Shown: positions 30,786-43,000, counted from the stretch's first letter. The stretch is DNA of 64,000 nt from Fonsecaea monophora (GCF_001642475.1 NW_019173933.1:744001-808000); one strand, 5' to 3'. Notes: generated from the sequence alone by a model not told the origin. Numbers and translations: made by a program.

Positions 30786-33053
30786 TCATACGTTGGATTC
30801 TAGCTCTGAGTCATCATCACTGTTGTGAACCCACAAGTCATCCACGCTTTGAAGAGTTTGCTGATTACCCTTGGCCTCATCACCGGGCCAACCCCCAGGT
30901 GCAGGATAGGTACTCTCGACAGAATAGTATTGGGCCTTGATGCGAAAACCACAGGAATTGTGTACATCCATCGGGTCCGCATCTTTGCGACACGACAATT
31001 GGACGTACCACTGTTTGTCAAGGAAATGCTCAGGAAATTTCTCGACAATTTGTGGAACGACGCCGCACTCGATCGGTTCCTTGGTGATATACTTACGTTG
31101 GCCGATGAGGTAGCTGCCAATATTCACCTGTGTCCTTCCCAGTATCTCTAACCAAAGGTTCAAGCCGGTAGTCAGGGCGCTAGCGGCGCGCTCTGGCTCC
31201 CAGCTACCATACCTGGATACATAACAAACAATACCCCCTCTGGCGGCAAACACGAGCGGTTGTTCTGGGCGCATAGCCTCGACCATCTCGATTGCACCAG
31301 CTTGCACCAGTCGTTCGAGCATGATTCTCAGGCAATTCAGATGTTCGTCCTCGACAAATGGCAGACGCGGGAGGAGATAGTGTAAGATAGTTATACCAGG
31401 AATGATGTCGATTGTCGCCATCTTCGACAGATCTGTAATGTTTGAGAAAACGACGTAAATCCTGCGAAGATTGGCATGCCAGATGCGACACTGCATCAGC
31501 ATCAAGGACATATAAAAGAAATCCAGTTCCTGACCGACGAGGTTGATTCTCTCGGGCGCTATCAGCCATTGAAAATCTTCTGGCGTGATTTGGGACAGAT
31601 GGCCAGCTCCCATGTGCGTGGCCTCGTCAACATGACCCGCACTGCACGACGCCGGCGACCAGCCAAACTCAATGCAGATGTTTTCGTGCTCGACGAGAGC
31701 ACGCACAGCGTCTGAATTCGACACAATTTGGGGATCTTCCCAGCAGAATTCGGTCATGGAGCCCTCCCAATAGGTGTTCCATGGATTTACATGGTCCCAG
31801 AGGGCCATGACCGACGCCTCTGGAAGGGGCATGCCACCCACAACAAAATGTAGAGCAGTTCTAGGGAAAGTGGTCAGCCCAAGACAGCGAGACCGGGAAA
31901 GAGGCATACAATTGAATCGTCGTGCGTCCGCAATAGCCCCGAAGTACCGTCATAGCCGTGTCTGCACCTGCGTCAAGAAGGATACGACACACATCGGCAT
32001 GTCCGTAATACGCAGCAACCTGAAACATCCTGATGGTCAGTAGTGCCACAGGTGGTGAGTGTGCCTCCTTCTCCTCAGCTTGTGTGGCAGGCCGACTCCG
32101 ACACTATTTTGGACTCGACGCACCATTAAGGGAGTTACTCCTTCGAATGTAACATCTGATGCGGAAGATTTCCCCTCGGCAATGGACCTCCCCACGCCGA
32201 TCGTGTCGCCTGCAGCACAAAGGTGAAATATCTCTGCGTCAGGTGGAACAAGGCGATTGATTTGTAGCGTCAGCTGGAACCTTTGTGGACGAGAGTCAAA
32301 CATGAAGGCAACCAAGTTGTTGAACATCCAGGACGCAAATGAAACAGACAGTTTGAGACCGTTATCGGCGGTACTGTTAGTAGTCTCAGCTCCACCCCGA
32401 GAATGCTTGCCTCTAATATACACATTTCCTATGCCAATATTGTACTTGGCAAACCAAGAGCTGGAGCTGGTATTGGCAATTCTCCTCTTCGTAGCAGACG
32501 ATTCGAGACCGAAAGATGTCGTACAAGGAAGACCAGCTGCCTCTGAAGGTCCTTCTGCGGTGGACTCTTGGAGTACGACTTCCCTCTGGGGGGCACATGG
32601 TTTCGAAGTTGGATTGGTCAATATCGCAAGGACGAGGGTTGACTTGGCTCTCTCGAGCGTACTTTGTAATTTCACAAACCGCTTCCTGTTAAAGGCAGCC
32701 TCGACCTTGGCCCAAGTCATGACCCGCCTCGAGCTTGAAGTTCGCATCGTGCTTTCGAGTTCTTGCGCCATGTGCCGTAGGATCTCGAGGACTTTCAGGC
32801 ACTGGTCGAGGGCCTGCTTCTGTACCAAAGTCGGCATCAGTCGGGTTTTGTCCGCTGCTCCAGAGAGGTGGAGGTATTCGGCGAGGATGGTACGCAGGAG
32901 GTCGGCTTCGTCGAGAATCTCGCGCATCTCGACGGGTGCGTCGCGAATGTTGGCCCGCAGTTCGTGCAGCTTCTGGGACACTTCGAAGAGCTGGAGCGCG
33001 AGGCTGGCGAGGCCCGCACCGCCGGCCACCACGCCCAGAACAGCCTCAGCCAT
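30786..33053 (-). CDS. fungal STAND N-terminal-domain/ankyrin protein
   Basis: Three exons on minus, 32124-33053, 31910-32019 and 30786-31860, with introns of 104 and 49 bp, give 704 aa. The N terminus (MAEAVLGVVAGGAGLASLALQ then VSQKLHELRANIRDAP) matches the helical domain found at the start of fungal STAND/NLR-type proteins, where it is often followed by NACHT or NB-ARC and repeats. Here no P-loop NTPase follows. A Ser-rich linker leads to ankyrin-type sequence assembled across the splice sites (GVTPLMVAAYYGHADVCRILLDAGAD, then TALHFVVGG). The C-terminal 330 residues are unrecognised and end in an acidic DDDSELESNV tail. In fungi such proteins are linked to self/non-self recognition and cell death, but that role is inference. 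Only about two ankyrin units are visible. Confidence 0.75.
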
Positions 33054-33738
33054 ATCTGTGGAATAGAAGACAGAGAGATCGAGTCCTGGAAGGATCGTCG
33101 AAAAGAAAAAGGGGGATGTGACCGGTCGAGGCTCCCAGAGAGAAAGTGCTCAGCAGATATTAAAACACGAGCGGCGCATTACGATACTTTCTCTCCTCAT
33201 CCCCTAGTCCTGATATGAGCCAACGTATTCAAGACGAAGGAGTAAAGGTCAGAATGAAAGAAGTGAAAGGGAGGGCCATGATGGAAAGCAAGATGGTGGT
33301 CACTGCGGCAGTGTCAGGCCTGTAATATGTGCCTGATGAGGCTGAGCCGGTTGCGCTGGTCGAATAACGATTCATCTCCTGCGCCCCCGAGAATCAGCCT
33401 AATGGCTACCATCAGGCGCTGGGTGCTGCATCTCTTCCAATGTGTATCAGTATTCGGTATAGGTGGACTAAGCCCGAGTATGCATTGCAACACTTCTCAG
33501 CCTGTTCAGAGATCCTGAGGCCACAGGGTATGGTCGAGCAAGGTTGGTATTACTATCACTCAACTTTCCACAAATACTCTGGTTATCATTACAGTCACCA
33601 GGGAGAGGATACATCGTTTCCCTTTAGCACAACTGCTTGTCATATTGGATTCATATCCGCCAACACCAACTGAAGAGGCCTACCGCCCCCAACGCCATGC
33701 TTCCGTGGCAATTGGACGGGTAGCCTTGAGAGCCATAC
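33054..33738. other. intergenic between ankyrin and DUF2985 genes
   Basis: 685 bp with no gene; promoter of the ankyrin gene (right of 33053) and 3' UTR of the membrane protein gene. Confidence 0.5.
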
Positions 33739-35919
33739 CTAATGACTCCTCCGAACCTGGTCAGCAGTCTCTTCGTCAATAACTTCGAAATTGGCATCCC
33801 GGATCTGAGGCTCGTGCTCGTGTTCCAGCCTCTCTCGCTTGTGTTTCTCCACCTTCTTGATGGCTGTCTCGGTCAAGGCCTGTCTCTCCATCTTCAAGGC
33901 CACGTCCTTCTTGCGCGTCTTTCGATCTCCGATGGCGATCAGGATGCCGCCCGTGATATTGCAGGTGATGGAGCACGTCAGAATTGTCGCAGTCAGGGCT
34001 TGCGGACGGGTGTGGTAATCTATCGCCCACGTACAGGTACCGAGCGCGATCTGGAAGAGTGAATGACAGTCTAGTAACACAACGATCGCCACCAACAAGC
34101 GTAGCGGGAAAGCATAATGGGTGCCTGTCTCGTGGGGCTTGTAGAAGGAATGCGATTTGGAGAATTTGGCTTGGTGGTGTATGAGTCTTTGCTGTTGCTT
34201 GTGCGTCAAAACAGAAAACTCATGGTCTTCTGGAGCCCCGGACTCCGGGTCGGCTTCCTTTTCTGATTGAGCAGGGAGATCGTTGCGGTCGTGCAGTTTC
34301 GGTAACCCCTTTTCTCGTCGCAACCTCCACGTCAGGTGGTGATAGTGAGCAATAAAACACATGTGATATGTGTCGACCGCTCGAAATGGCGCCATGCCAT
34401 CACCGACGAGTGCAAAAAGAGCAACAAGCACGTTGTCGATTACGTTGATTGTGTATTCTTGTCGGTCTCCAACATAGATCCAACCTAAGAAACACGATTA
34501 GCATAGGATATTGCGTCCAGAGTATGCATTCCAACCTACCGATCAAGAAAAGAACCCAAGCCAAACCAAACAGGGTAATTAGAGTTGCATATAAAAACAC
34601 GAAAAATCCAAGTGCTGTTATCACAGTTAGCAAATAGACACGAACACGGGCAGCTCTTGACAAACTCACGTTTCTGAATATATTTCCCAAATGCAACCAT
34701 TCTCTGTTTAAATTTCGATCGTTTGGAGTGTAGCATGTGCCTGACATGATCGTCGAGAGCCTCCTTATCTTCTTCGCTCCATCCTTCTAGAGAGACGCCA
34801 TGCGGTAGCACGGCGAAGTGCGAGTCCGTGACCACAGACGAAATGCTGTGTGTGCGTTCCATCTGAGGTTTGCGCTGGTATGACCAGGTCCGCTCCATAG
34901 GGGTCGGCTCAACCGATTCCTCTTCTCCCGGAATTGCTACGGGGGGCTCCTCTGAAGGAGCCCCTTCGGTGCCAGCTGGAGGCACACCCACTGCCTTCTC
35001 TTCAATCGTGTCGGGTCTCCGGGTCTGCGTTGGTCGACGGCTCAGTGTGTATGTCGGTCTTCGGTTTACCCATCTGCCCAAGTCTGGGACAAACAGCGAA
35101 TTTTGGACGTTGTTTAGCGTAGTCAGGGTCGAGACTTCGGGGTCTAGAATTCAATCAGCATTGCCCAAGTTTAAAAACTATAACCCATGACTTACCGAGC
35201 ACATCGAGCAAGTCGACAACTTCGTTTTCGTATTCAGGTCCTGGCCGCTCTCTCGAGGTATCGCTCATTCTGCTAATGATGGAGCGTGCAGCATTGCCGA
35301 TGCTCCGTCTCCTACCTGGAACGCCGGTCACGTTCTCGTGCATGGCGTCGCGATCCACGGCGCCATCTCCTTGATCCGGTGCCGATGGGGTTTCGGCAAG
35401 AGTTGGTAGAAGTGACTGTCGCGTACTTTGCCTCGTTAATGTGCCTGAGCCCGAAACACCCAAGTTCGTACGTTGTGGTGCAGAATTGCTACGTCTTCTA
35501 CCAGACTCGGAGCGGCTGGGAGGTCGACTTGATGTTGAATCGCCATCTTGTGCTGCCTGTCGCAGGTTCGAAGAGGGTAGTCTCCTGATCCCGACTGGCC
35601 GCAATCGATTGATCTGAGGAGGGGTATAGATCGTTCTCGTCACGGTCGGGTTTGTGACGGTGGCATTAGTTATAACAGTATTGTCGGGCGTGGACGCAAC
35701 GACGGTAGGGGTTTGGTGCGGAGGTTGGGTGGAGGTTATGGTATAGGGTCTCCCGCGATGGGGGATGTGTACGGTGGTCGTCGTAGTCGTGGTGCTGGTC
35801 GTCGTGGTGTTGTTGGTAGAACTTGGTCCGGCCGGCGGTTCGGGTATCGAAGGGAAAGGCTCGGTATTGGAGTTACTGACGGAGCTGATGCGCCGCGAGC
35901 CAGGCTGTGATGAAGACAT
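33739..35919 (-). CDS. DUF2985-type integral membrane protein
   Basis: Four exons on minus, 35196-35919, 34670-35143, 34540-34614 and 33739-34484, with three in-phase introns of 52, 55 and 55 bp, give 672 aa. Residues 1-240 are a disordered Thr/Ser/Pro-rich region (runs of TTTTSTTTTTTT). The next part carries a basic stretch (GRWVNRRPTYTLSRR). Exon 3 encodes a hydrophobic helix (LGFFVFLYATLITLFGLAWVLFLI), followed by WIYVGDRQEYTINVIDNVLVALFALVGD, a long cytosolic loop, and two more helices (LLVAIVVLLDCHSLFQIALG; ATILTCSITCNITGGILIAIGD). The C terminus is a coiled-coil-like charged tail. The helix order and the GDGMAPFRAVDTYHMCFIAHYHHLTW segment are typical of the uncharacterised fungal DUF2985 family. 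Biochemical function is unknown. Confidence 0.82.
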
Positions 35920-37271
35920 TGCGTGACCACTGCCCTCGGTGACGCTGCATCAACGACACGAGTATAACGAGGTTCCGCGCGACGTGGGACAGAGATACTG
36001 GAGAGGCGCAGGTATGCGAGGGCGCAGGCGTAGACAGAGAGAGAGCTGACTGAGCGGAGTTGAAGTTCGAGTTCCCAAGTCCAGCGATCCTTCAGTGAGA
36101 TGGCGACACGCAGTCAGCCCGCCACCGGTCAACGCCCACTGAGAAGTCGATAACACGGAGTATAGGGAAGTCCAAAACGGAGGAAACAGACGCAGCTGAT
36201 CAGAAAAAAGCGGATACAGCAAGATGCCGATGAGGTTGCTGGAAAGAGAAAGCCACACAAACACCAAGTTTGGGGCAGCGTTGGTGGTGACTTTTCCTCT
36301 TTCTGTGCCTTGCCTGGCATTGGCCCAGCCGCCCTTCCAAAGTTTTGTTTTCGGGGGGGCACCTCCAAGTCGATCCCCAGTGAGCCCAGTAGTGGGCGGC
36401 GCCTAAGCAGAATCGATCGAGGAGAGGAAATCTCCCTTGGGCACGCCTAGCGAACTAGCCATCTGACTAAACTTGTGAGATTGATTCTACTAGACACTAG
36501 TGTTTTGACTTGAGAGAGCCTAATTTGGTTAAGCAAATAATTACCCAATCAACCTGCAGGCTAAACTCTTTTCCCTCAACCCTAGTGCCGCTAGGCTCAT
36601 GTACAATGACACGGCATTGACGTCGTTGTGCACGCTGAGTCACGCCGGCGACCGTGACAAACGCCAAGACAGCAGCAATCCAATCTGATCAAGGTGCCCA
36701 GATCGACATCATTTGTCAGCCCCTCAGTCCTCAGTTGAAAACTCTCCTCTCCAGAACGTCCACACGTTGTCCCTTTCGGGCCGTTCAAGGCCTTTTATTC
36801 CGGACATCCGGGCGGCCAGGGCAGCTTTTGTTTACGTCTACTAGACTACCATGACGATGGGAGTTTATTATACATATGTACAAAGATATGCCTTTCTATG
36901 TTCGAGGTTCTTTCACGCTTCTCCAGATTTTATCCATTATTGATGTTTTGCATAATATTGATCACTTAACATGGACTGTGATTGGTCAAATATGTGGTTG
37001 ATGGGCATTAGCATGTAAGTACCGAGTACGAGTACGAGTACGTGAGTGACTATTATGACTTGAGACGCTCCGCGCCATTATTTCTCTTTCAAGTTGTTCT
37101 GGAAATCCTCGGCTAGTGTTGAATGGAGATGACTTTTCTCGCCATTTTTCATGCTTTGATCCTCTAACTACAAACACTAGCCTCACCTCCAAGGGGCTGG
37201 CCGTGGTTGATGTGCGAGGTAGTCCAAACCTCACCAATACCTCAGGTTTATGCCCTTGCTGTGATGATACC
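35920..37271. other. 1.35-kb intergenic region
   Basis: No gene recognised. It contains the promoter of the DUF2985 gene and the 3' flank of the phytanoyl-CoA-dioxygenase-like gene, with a (GAGTAC)3 microsatellite at 37024-37041. Confidence 0.5.
37024..37041. repeat. (GAGTAC)3 hexanucleotide repeat
   Basis: Three perfect tandem copies of GAGTAC, intergenic. Confidence 0.8.
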
Positions 37272-38549
37272 CTAGAGTTTGGAGTCTTTGAACCCGTGCG
37301 CAAATGTCGGGGGATCATTGTCCACCTCCTCTTGCAGCCACTTCACCATGCGTCTCGCCGCCCTGCGAGGGCCCATGCCATCGGCATATCCCATGAAGGG
37401 CTCCATGTGTGTATATCCCATCAAGTCGACGATGCGTGGGTGGATGCTGTCCAGCTTCCTCGGATCAACAGCCAGAATTTGATTCTCGATGGGCCGGACG
37501 AAAGGCTGGCAGTACTGCACCGTGGCGCTCTGGCGAGGCTTGTCCGAGAAATTGGCTCCGCCGCCGTGCCACAGGGTTCCGATGAAGTAGATGACGCCGC
37601 CTTCGGGACAGAGCGCTGGGATGGTCTCTTCGGGCGTGCCTCGTCGTGAGCTGTCCCATTTGTGGGAACCGGGGATGACTCGTGTAGCACCTGATAAGTT
37701 CTCAGTCAAGACGGGAAGACAGCGGAGTTGGATTCGAAAAAGACTTTACCGTTCTCAGCCGTGTATTCGTTCAAAGCGACCATTATCGCCGTTCCAAACG
37801 GCAGCCTTGGCCGGGGAGACTTGATGTAGTAGTCATCGTGATGCAATGCCTGGGCCTTCTCACCAGGGTTGATCGAGATGGTGTGATATGCCGATAGCAA
37901 ATACCTGTTTCACATGTGCGGCCGCTCTGAGTCAGCTGGGGATTAATTTGAACGAGTGTAATAGATATTTCCCTGTTTGTTTCCCTGTCTCTGTCTCCAT
38001 CTTTATGGGAAAGCCCACCGCCACTGTCACTCCAGCATGCCGAATGCCGTTGCACAATATAGTTAGAGCCACAGCCCTATCACGCACGGGCACGAAACGG
38101 CATTGAACGGGGATCAGGACGCCAAAGAGATAGAGTTATACATACCCCGGATCGAGGAAGAAGTCGTTCAGCGCCAATACTCGAGGAAGGATGACAAACT
38201 TGTCAAACACCCTCGTCTTGTTGAGCAGCGAGTAGATGCGATTCGTGTTGAGGCCCTCGAAGCTGTTGCGGCCGGTCAGCGGCCGCTGGCCCGACGAGTC
38301 CTTGTGGAGAAGACGCGTGATTTCGTCGCGGGCCTCGCGGGCCTCGTCCGCGCTGAAGCAGTTGGGGATGACCACGTAGCCGTGCTCGAGGACATGCTCG
38401 ATGTCGGCGCGCACGGCCGGGTCCGAGGGCAAGGCGCGACGAGCGAGGGTTTCGGAGTAGAGGTCGAACGAGCTGGTTGGGGACTGTGTCGTTGGTGTTG
38501 ACGTCGGTTGCGGCATGACGGATTTGGACTTGGAGAAATCAAAGTTCAT
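37272..38549 (-). CDS. phytanoyl-CoA dioxygenase (PhyH) family protein
   Basis: Three exons on minus, 38146-38549, 37750-37904 and 37272-37690, with introns of 241 and 59 bp, give 325 aa. The start is the ATG at 38549; the frame is open further up only to a GTG. Domain evidence: an N-terminal VLEHGYVVIPNCFSADEA (the usual opening of PhyH proteins), Fe(II) ligands in ALHHDDYY (H-x-D), then GATRVIPGSHKWD and the distal His in GTLWHGGGANFSDKPRQS with the 2OG-binding Arg. This is a non-haem Fe(II)/2-oxoglutarate oxygenase. Family members hydroxylate lipids or secondary metabolites; the substrate here is unknown. The first intron is several times longer than most in the window. A degenerate inverted copy of part of exon 1 lies about 700 bp upstream (39235-39338). 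Confidence 0.9.
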
Positions 38550-39234
38550 TTTCGTCAGTACAGTAGAGTTGAAGCAGAGTAGTAAAGATGCAATGCAGTG
38601 CAACGCTGAGCTAGTCACCTAACGGCCGTGGTACTTACGTTGTTATATACTTTTCAGCAAGGCGGGAGTCGAGACGAAGGAGCCTCGTTTAAAGTGCTGA
38701 GAAGAAGCAAAAGTAATCCTTACCTGCTCCTCCCAGATGTTCCTCTGCCTAGGCATAAATTCCCCGCATCTGGACCTCGAGGCTCAGCTGAACGAGACTC
38801 AGGAGTGATGTGAGCGAGTCAAGTCAATGCCTGCCGCTACGAACAGGAAATGAGGAGCAAAAGCAAAAGAAGCCTCGGTATTTCTGGAGCAGAGGATTCC
38901 TTGATGCCCTACCAATTTGATATTAGTAGTGGCCATTCACCCCTAAAATATCCTCAGCCTTGCAGCGAGGAGCCGAGCAGATCATAGACCATAGACCTAC
39001 AATCCACATCAAGTTCCCCGACGACCGTGTTATTGCCTGGAAATTCCTGGGCACCTAGGGAGATGCGGTATCTTGTGTATTAGTGATTGGCCAGTCTGGG
39101 CACCCCACTACCGAATGCGGTAATATCTCTATATCATGTCTCTTGAGAAGCATCGGTACCTCGCTGGTGACCCTGGCTGTTGCCAGCACTGGGCTGATAG
39201 AGAGTCGATGGTAATATTGAGGTCTTTTGATCGA
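38550..39234. other. region between the PhyH gene and its inverted fragment
   Basis: 685 bp without a gene; it should contain the promoter of the PhyH-like gene. A weak similarity to codons just upstream of the duplicated segment (LEKHRY versus LEHGY) begins near 39138 on the plus strand. Confidence 0.45.
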
Positions 39235-39338
39235 GGCGCGCGCAACGAGATCAGGCCACGCGTCTTGGGAAGGAATCGTCGGGAAAGCGGCCGCTCCTCG
39301 GCCGCAACAACCTCGAGGGCCTCCACCGACACGCAAGG
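39235..39338 (+). pseudogene. decayed inverted fragment of PhyH exon 1
   Basis: Bases 39269-39322 on the plus strand align without gaps to bases 38303-38250 (read on minus) of the PhyH gene, 46 of 54 identical by hand count. The translated cores agree: ESSGKRPLLGRNNLEGL here, DSSGQRPLTGRNSFEGL in the gene. Upstream, ARNEI here matches ARDEI in the gene, but small insertions around 39250-39266 shift the frame, and similarity fades right of 39338. No full-length frame survives. It is thus a truncated, frameshifted copy in head-to-head orientation with the living gene. Confidence 0.75.
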
Positions 39339-39970
39339 ACTGATGACCTATGAAGTATCAACCGTAACAGCTCTGTGAAGAGATTCTTCGTTATAGCCGC
39401 TCTTGCTAAAGCACTCGACAGTATCAGAGTATTCTACTCGTAGCACCTCAGCTCTACGACCTCGAATGGCAGATGCCCCTCGCCTATCCATCCACCTCCC
39501 TCCCGTTACTTGTTCACACCGACAACCTTGATCAAACAACCCCGGACCTGACGCCGTCCTGGGTCGGGTACAAGGCATTGCATATCAGTCTAGGTCGTCT
39601 TTCTATCTGCTTGTCTGAGGATCTTCTTGGAGGCTGAGCTTGCTCTATATACACAGGGCAGGGCAAGAGAACGGGAAAAAACAAATGACAATGTGGTGTG
39701 GTCTGGTGTCGTGGCGTGAGGCACACGCACAAGGATTCAAATGACACCCTTGGCTCCGAAATTGGGCTTCAATGCCATGCAAGAGCCCGTCGTGATGCGG
39801 ATTCCCAGCAGACAACACTTGTCCTGATGAAGACGCAAAAAAGCAACAACACCGAGGGTTCATCCACGGCAGCTTCGAGGTTGAAGGTGGGAGGTGTGGG
39901 ATCTCAAGTCCGATCAATTGAATGTAGGTCGATCGAGGTTCAGCAGGCCAGAGATGGAACGGGGATCGGG
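39339..39970. other. intergenic, 3' flank of the UDP-glucose dehydrogenase gene
   Basis: 632 bp; no gene recognised. Confidence 0.5.
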
Positions 39971-42069
39971 TCACCAACAACGCTTCTGTCCGTCTTCAGG
40001 GCGCCATTTCCCAATCCCATCGACACGGACACCTCCGAGCTTCTCTATCTGGTCCGCGTCGACAATTCCTCTGCCGTCAAAGACCCATTTGGGCTCTCTC
40101 ATGCTGTAGACGATGCGAGCCCATTCGACGGGGTCCGTGGAAATCGGGCTTCTGGCCTTTGACCTGCAGTCGGGACAGTTGTCCACGCAATCTGGTTGAG
40201 CTGCTAGCCTGTAATTTGCAAAATTTGCGCCCAGGTAGTCTTCTTCCTGTTTCGGTGACGCCGATCTTCTTGCAGGTCGATTCGTGGGGGAGCTTGTTTC
40301 AGATGCGTTGCTGCCGCGAAGCCGTTGAGGCGACGTTTTAAACTGGTCACAGTCTGTTATGATGAGTATGGCGTTTGACTCCATACATGCCTCGTATGGA
40401 TCCGTGTAGATCTTCACGGAAGAGATTTCACCTGCGAAGCCCGGTCGATTGCTGACCGTTGCGCTGATCTCCCGGAGCATATCATCTTCGTCGCAGTAGG
40501 GATCGAAAATTGCAATTTCCGCAGGTTGTTCGTCCAACAGAGATCTGATCACGTCGACAGCGGGAGATTCACGCGCATCGCTAGTATTCTTTTTGAATGC
40601 GAATCCCATCAAAGTGATCTTCTTGCCCACCAGATTCTCATTGAACCTCTTCAGCACCTTTCGCGCAAAGCGATTGCGTTGCATGACATTGATCGAGTTG
40701 ACCTGGCTCCAGTAATGGGCGACTTCTTCCAAGCCTAGAGATTCTGCCAGGTACGTCAGACTGGCAATGTCTTTCCTGAAACATGAACCCCCAAAACCAA
40801 GACCTGCTTTCAAGAATTGTGGCCCTATCCGAGTATCCAGACCAATGGATTTCGCGACCTCCTCGACGTTTGCGCCCGTCGCTTCGCAAATGGCACTGAT
40901 TGAGTTGATGCTGCTGATTCGCTGTGCGAGCATGGCATTGGCCACCAGCTTCGAGAGCTCAGAGGACCACGCATTGATCTGCAGAATCTGGGAGGAAGGA
41001 ATCCATGCTGCATACAAACTGGCCAGAGCATCTGCCGCAAGCTTTCCAGAAGGAGTTCCAGAAGATCCAATGATTACGCGATCGGGTTTCATGAGATTTT
41101 TGATCGCTGTGCCTTCAGACAGAAACTCGGGATTCGATAGAACCTCGAACGGCTCGCCGGGTCGCAGCGTGTCAAGCTGGCAATAGGTCTCCGTTAGAAA
41201 CCCACTTTGCCTCCCCCACGCGAAACGGGTCACTTACCGTGTTCCTGATGCGCTGGGCGGTTCCACAGGGGACCGTGCTCTTCTCGACAATAATAGTTCC
41301 GGGCCTCGCATACATGGCCACATCCCTGACAGCGCCATCAAGAGCCGTCATGTTGGTTGCTCTTCCTGCACCCACTCCCGTGGTTTTTGTGGGCGTGTTG
41401 ACTGCCAGAAACACCATGTCTGCGGTGGAAATGCTGACTTGAGTATCACACGTGAAGAAGAGATTCGGCCCGCGTCTGGAGATGTAGTCCGAGTCGCCAT
41501 TGCGGCCTTGAGAGGCAGAATTGCAGTCACCCGGCTCCTTTATGATCGCGCCATCTCTTGTCAATCGCACAATCTTGTTCAAACCGGGCTCATGAATGGG
41601 CAGGTGAGCCGAGTTCCATCGTTCGATGCGTCGCTGGTCTCTGTCCAGGACCTCAACGCCAACCTTGGGGTTGTGCAGCGCGATGACGGCAGCAGTAGGA
41701 CCACCTGAAACACGCGGGGTTCAATTAGTTTACCTCGATAGCTCACATACTAGGTAATTCCTGTGCGAGCGGGGTCATATGCATACCGACGTAACCTGCG
41801 CCAATAACACAGACCTTCCTCACATCGCTGGGGACTGGCGCGAACAAGTCTGCAAACGAGGGGATGAAAGGACTCTCGGCGCGGGCTGAGGGCGAATCTA
41901 GTCTGCGTCTCTTGGGCTCTTCCAGAGCATGAGCGAGACGCGTCTCGAATGAATCTTTGGGATGTGAGGGGCGGAACAACGGACTGCTGTCCGGCGTCAA
42001 AAGACCCGTAGAGTCGTTGCACGAGCTGCTGTCGGAGGTACCAACGAGCGATGGGACAGCGAATTCCAT
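39971..42069 (-). CDS. UDP-glucose 6-dehydrogenase
   Basis: Three exons on minus, 41787-42069, 41238-41704 and 39971-41176, with introns of 82 and 61 bp in phase, give 651 aa. A Ser/Pro-rich N-terminal leader (about 85 residues) precedes the NAD-binding Rossmann motif VCVIGAGYVGGPTA, which spans the first splice junction. Then come NTPTKT, the EKSTVPCGT motif, SNPEFLSEGTAI, and the catalytic Cys (about 382) in GLGFGGSCFRKD; GFAFKKNTSDARESPA marks the C-terminal UDP-binding domain. The enzyme oxidises UDP-glucose to UDP-glucuronate with two NAD+. The C-terminal domain has an unusual insert (about residues 530-598) carrying a C-x3-C-x2-C group (CVDNCPDC) before VEWARIVYSMREPKWVFDGR. The gene diverges from a GT4 glycosyltransferase over 1 kb, so the UDP-glucuronate may serve that enzyme. 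Confidence 0.93.
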
Positions 42070-42576
42070 GGCGACAGCAAAACACTGGGCTGGGTTTCAA
42101 GTCTCTCTATACTTGGATCTGCTTAGGAAATGGAAGAGAACAACAACAACCAGAAGTGAGATTTGACGGGATCAAGCCATCTTAACCTAAGAACGAGCAC
42201 GACTTGGATGGGCACGGCGGTGACCAGCACCGACGAAATTGAACAAGCCCGCAGATAAGAGAAGCCTGGCTTCGAGTAAAAGGCACAGGCGGCGCCGCGA
42301 GCAATTACAACATGCCGACTTTTCACCAGGGTGGAAGACGAAAAACGGGGCAAATGTGTGAAGTTTCGAGCAAGACTCACATGGTCATGGGCACGGCGAT
42401 GGTCATGAGCGGGTGTGTTGTGCTCGAGGGAATCAACAAAAAGGGCGACTGTATCAAAGGCACCAGAGCACGCGCAGTCAATGGACGCATCTGAGTGGCT
42501 GACGACGGACGATGCTGGAAATGTTCGCGTTGACACTGTCGACATGTCGGGAAGCCTGCTGTTGAGCGCATGCGCC

Positions 42577-42582
42577 CACGTG
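42577..42582. promoter_or_regulatory. CACGTG palindrome
   Basis: A perfect E-box/Pho4-type core in the UGDH-GT4 divergent promoter, about 510 bp from either start codon. Confidence 0.5.
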
Positions 42583-42830
42583 GGAGCTGTCAGCCTCTTC
42601 TACGCGTCCGAATTGTCCCTTGGTCGGGGTTGCCACCATCGGCCTAAATCTTGTCTGGCACGCAGCTCATGACCCGAGGGGCGCACGAGGATCCGGGGAT
42701 CAGGTCCATAAAGAGGCATCATCTCGGAAGCGCAACATCTCACAGAGTGGAATCATAACAAAAGGCGCAGGAGGCGCAATTGAGATAAAAGAAACGGCCG
42801 AAGGTGAGAGTGAGCAAGACAGAGAGGCAA

Positions 42831-42836
42831 CACGTG
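42831..42836. promoter_or_regulatory. CACGTG palindrome (second copy)
   Basis: The second perfect CACGTG in the same promoter, 259 bp before the GT4 ATG. Confidence 0.5.
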
Positions 42837-43000
42837 CAAAGCGACTTGGAACCTCGAATGAAAAGTGACTAAGTTCTTGCATCTTCCTGTCACTCACTTT
42901 CTCTTTGATTTCCCCCAAACAAGACAAGAAAGGCTTGAAAGCAAATTTGCATCACCTTGAAACTCAGGTTGTGTGGTGCGCACCCGATAATAAGCATCCA

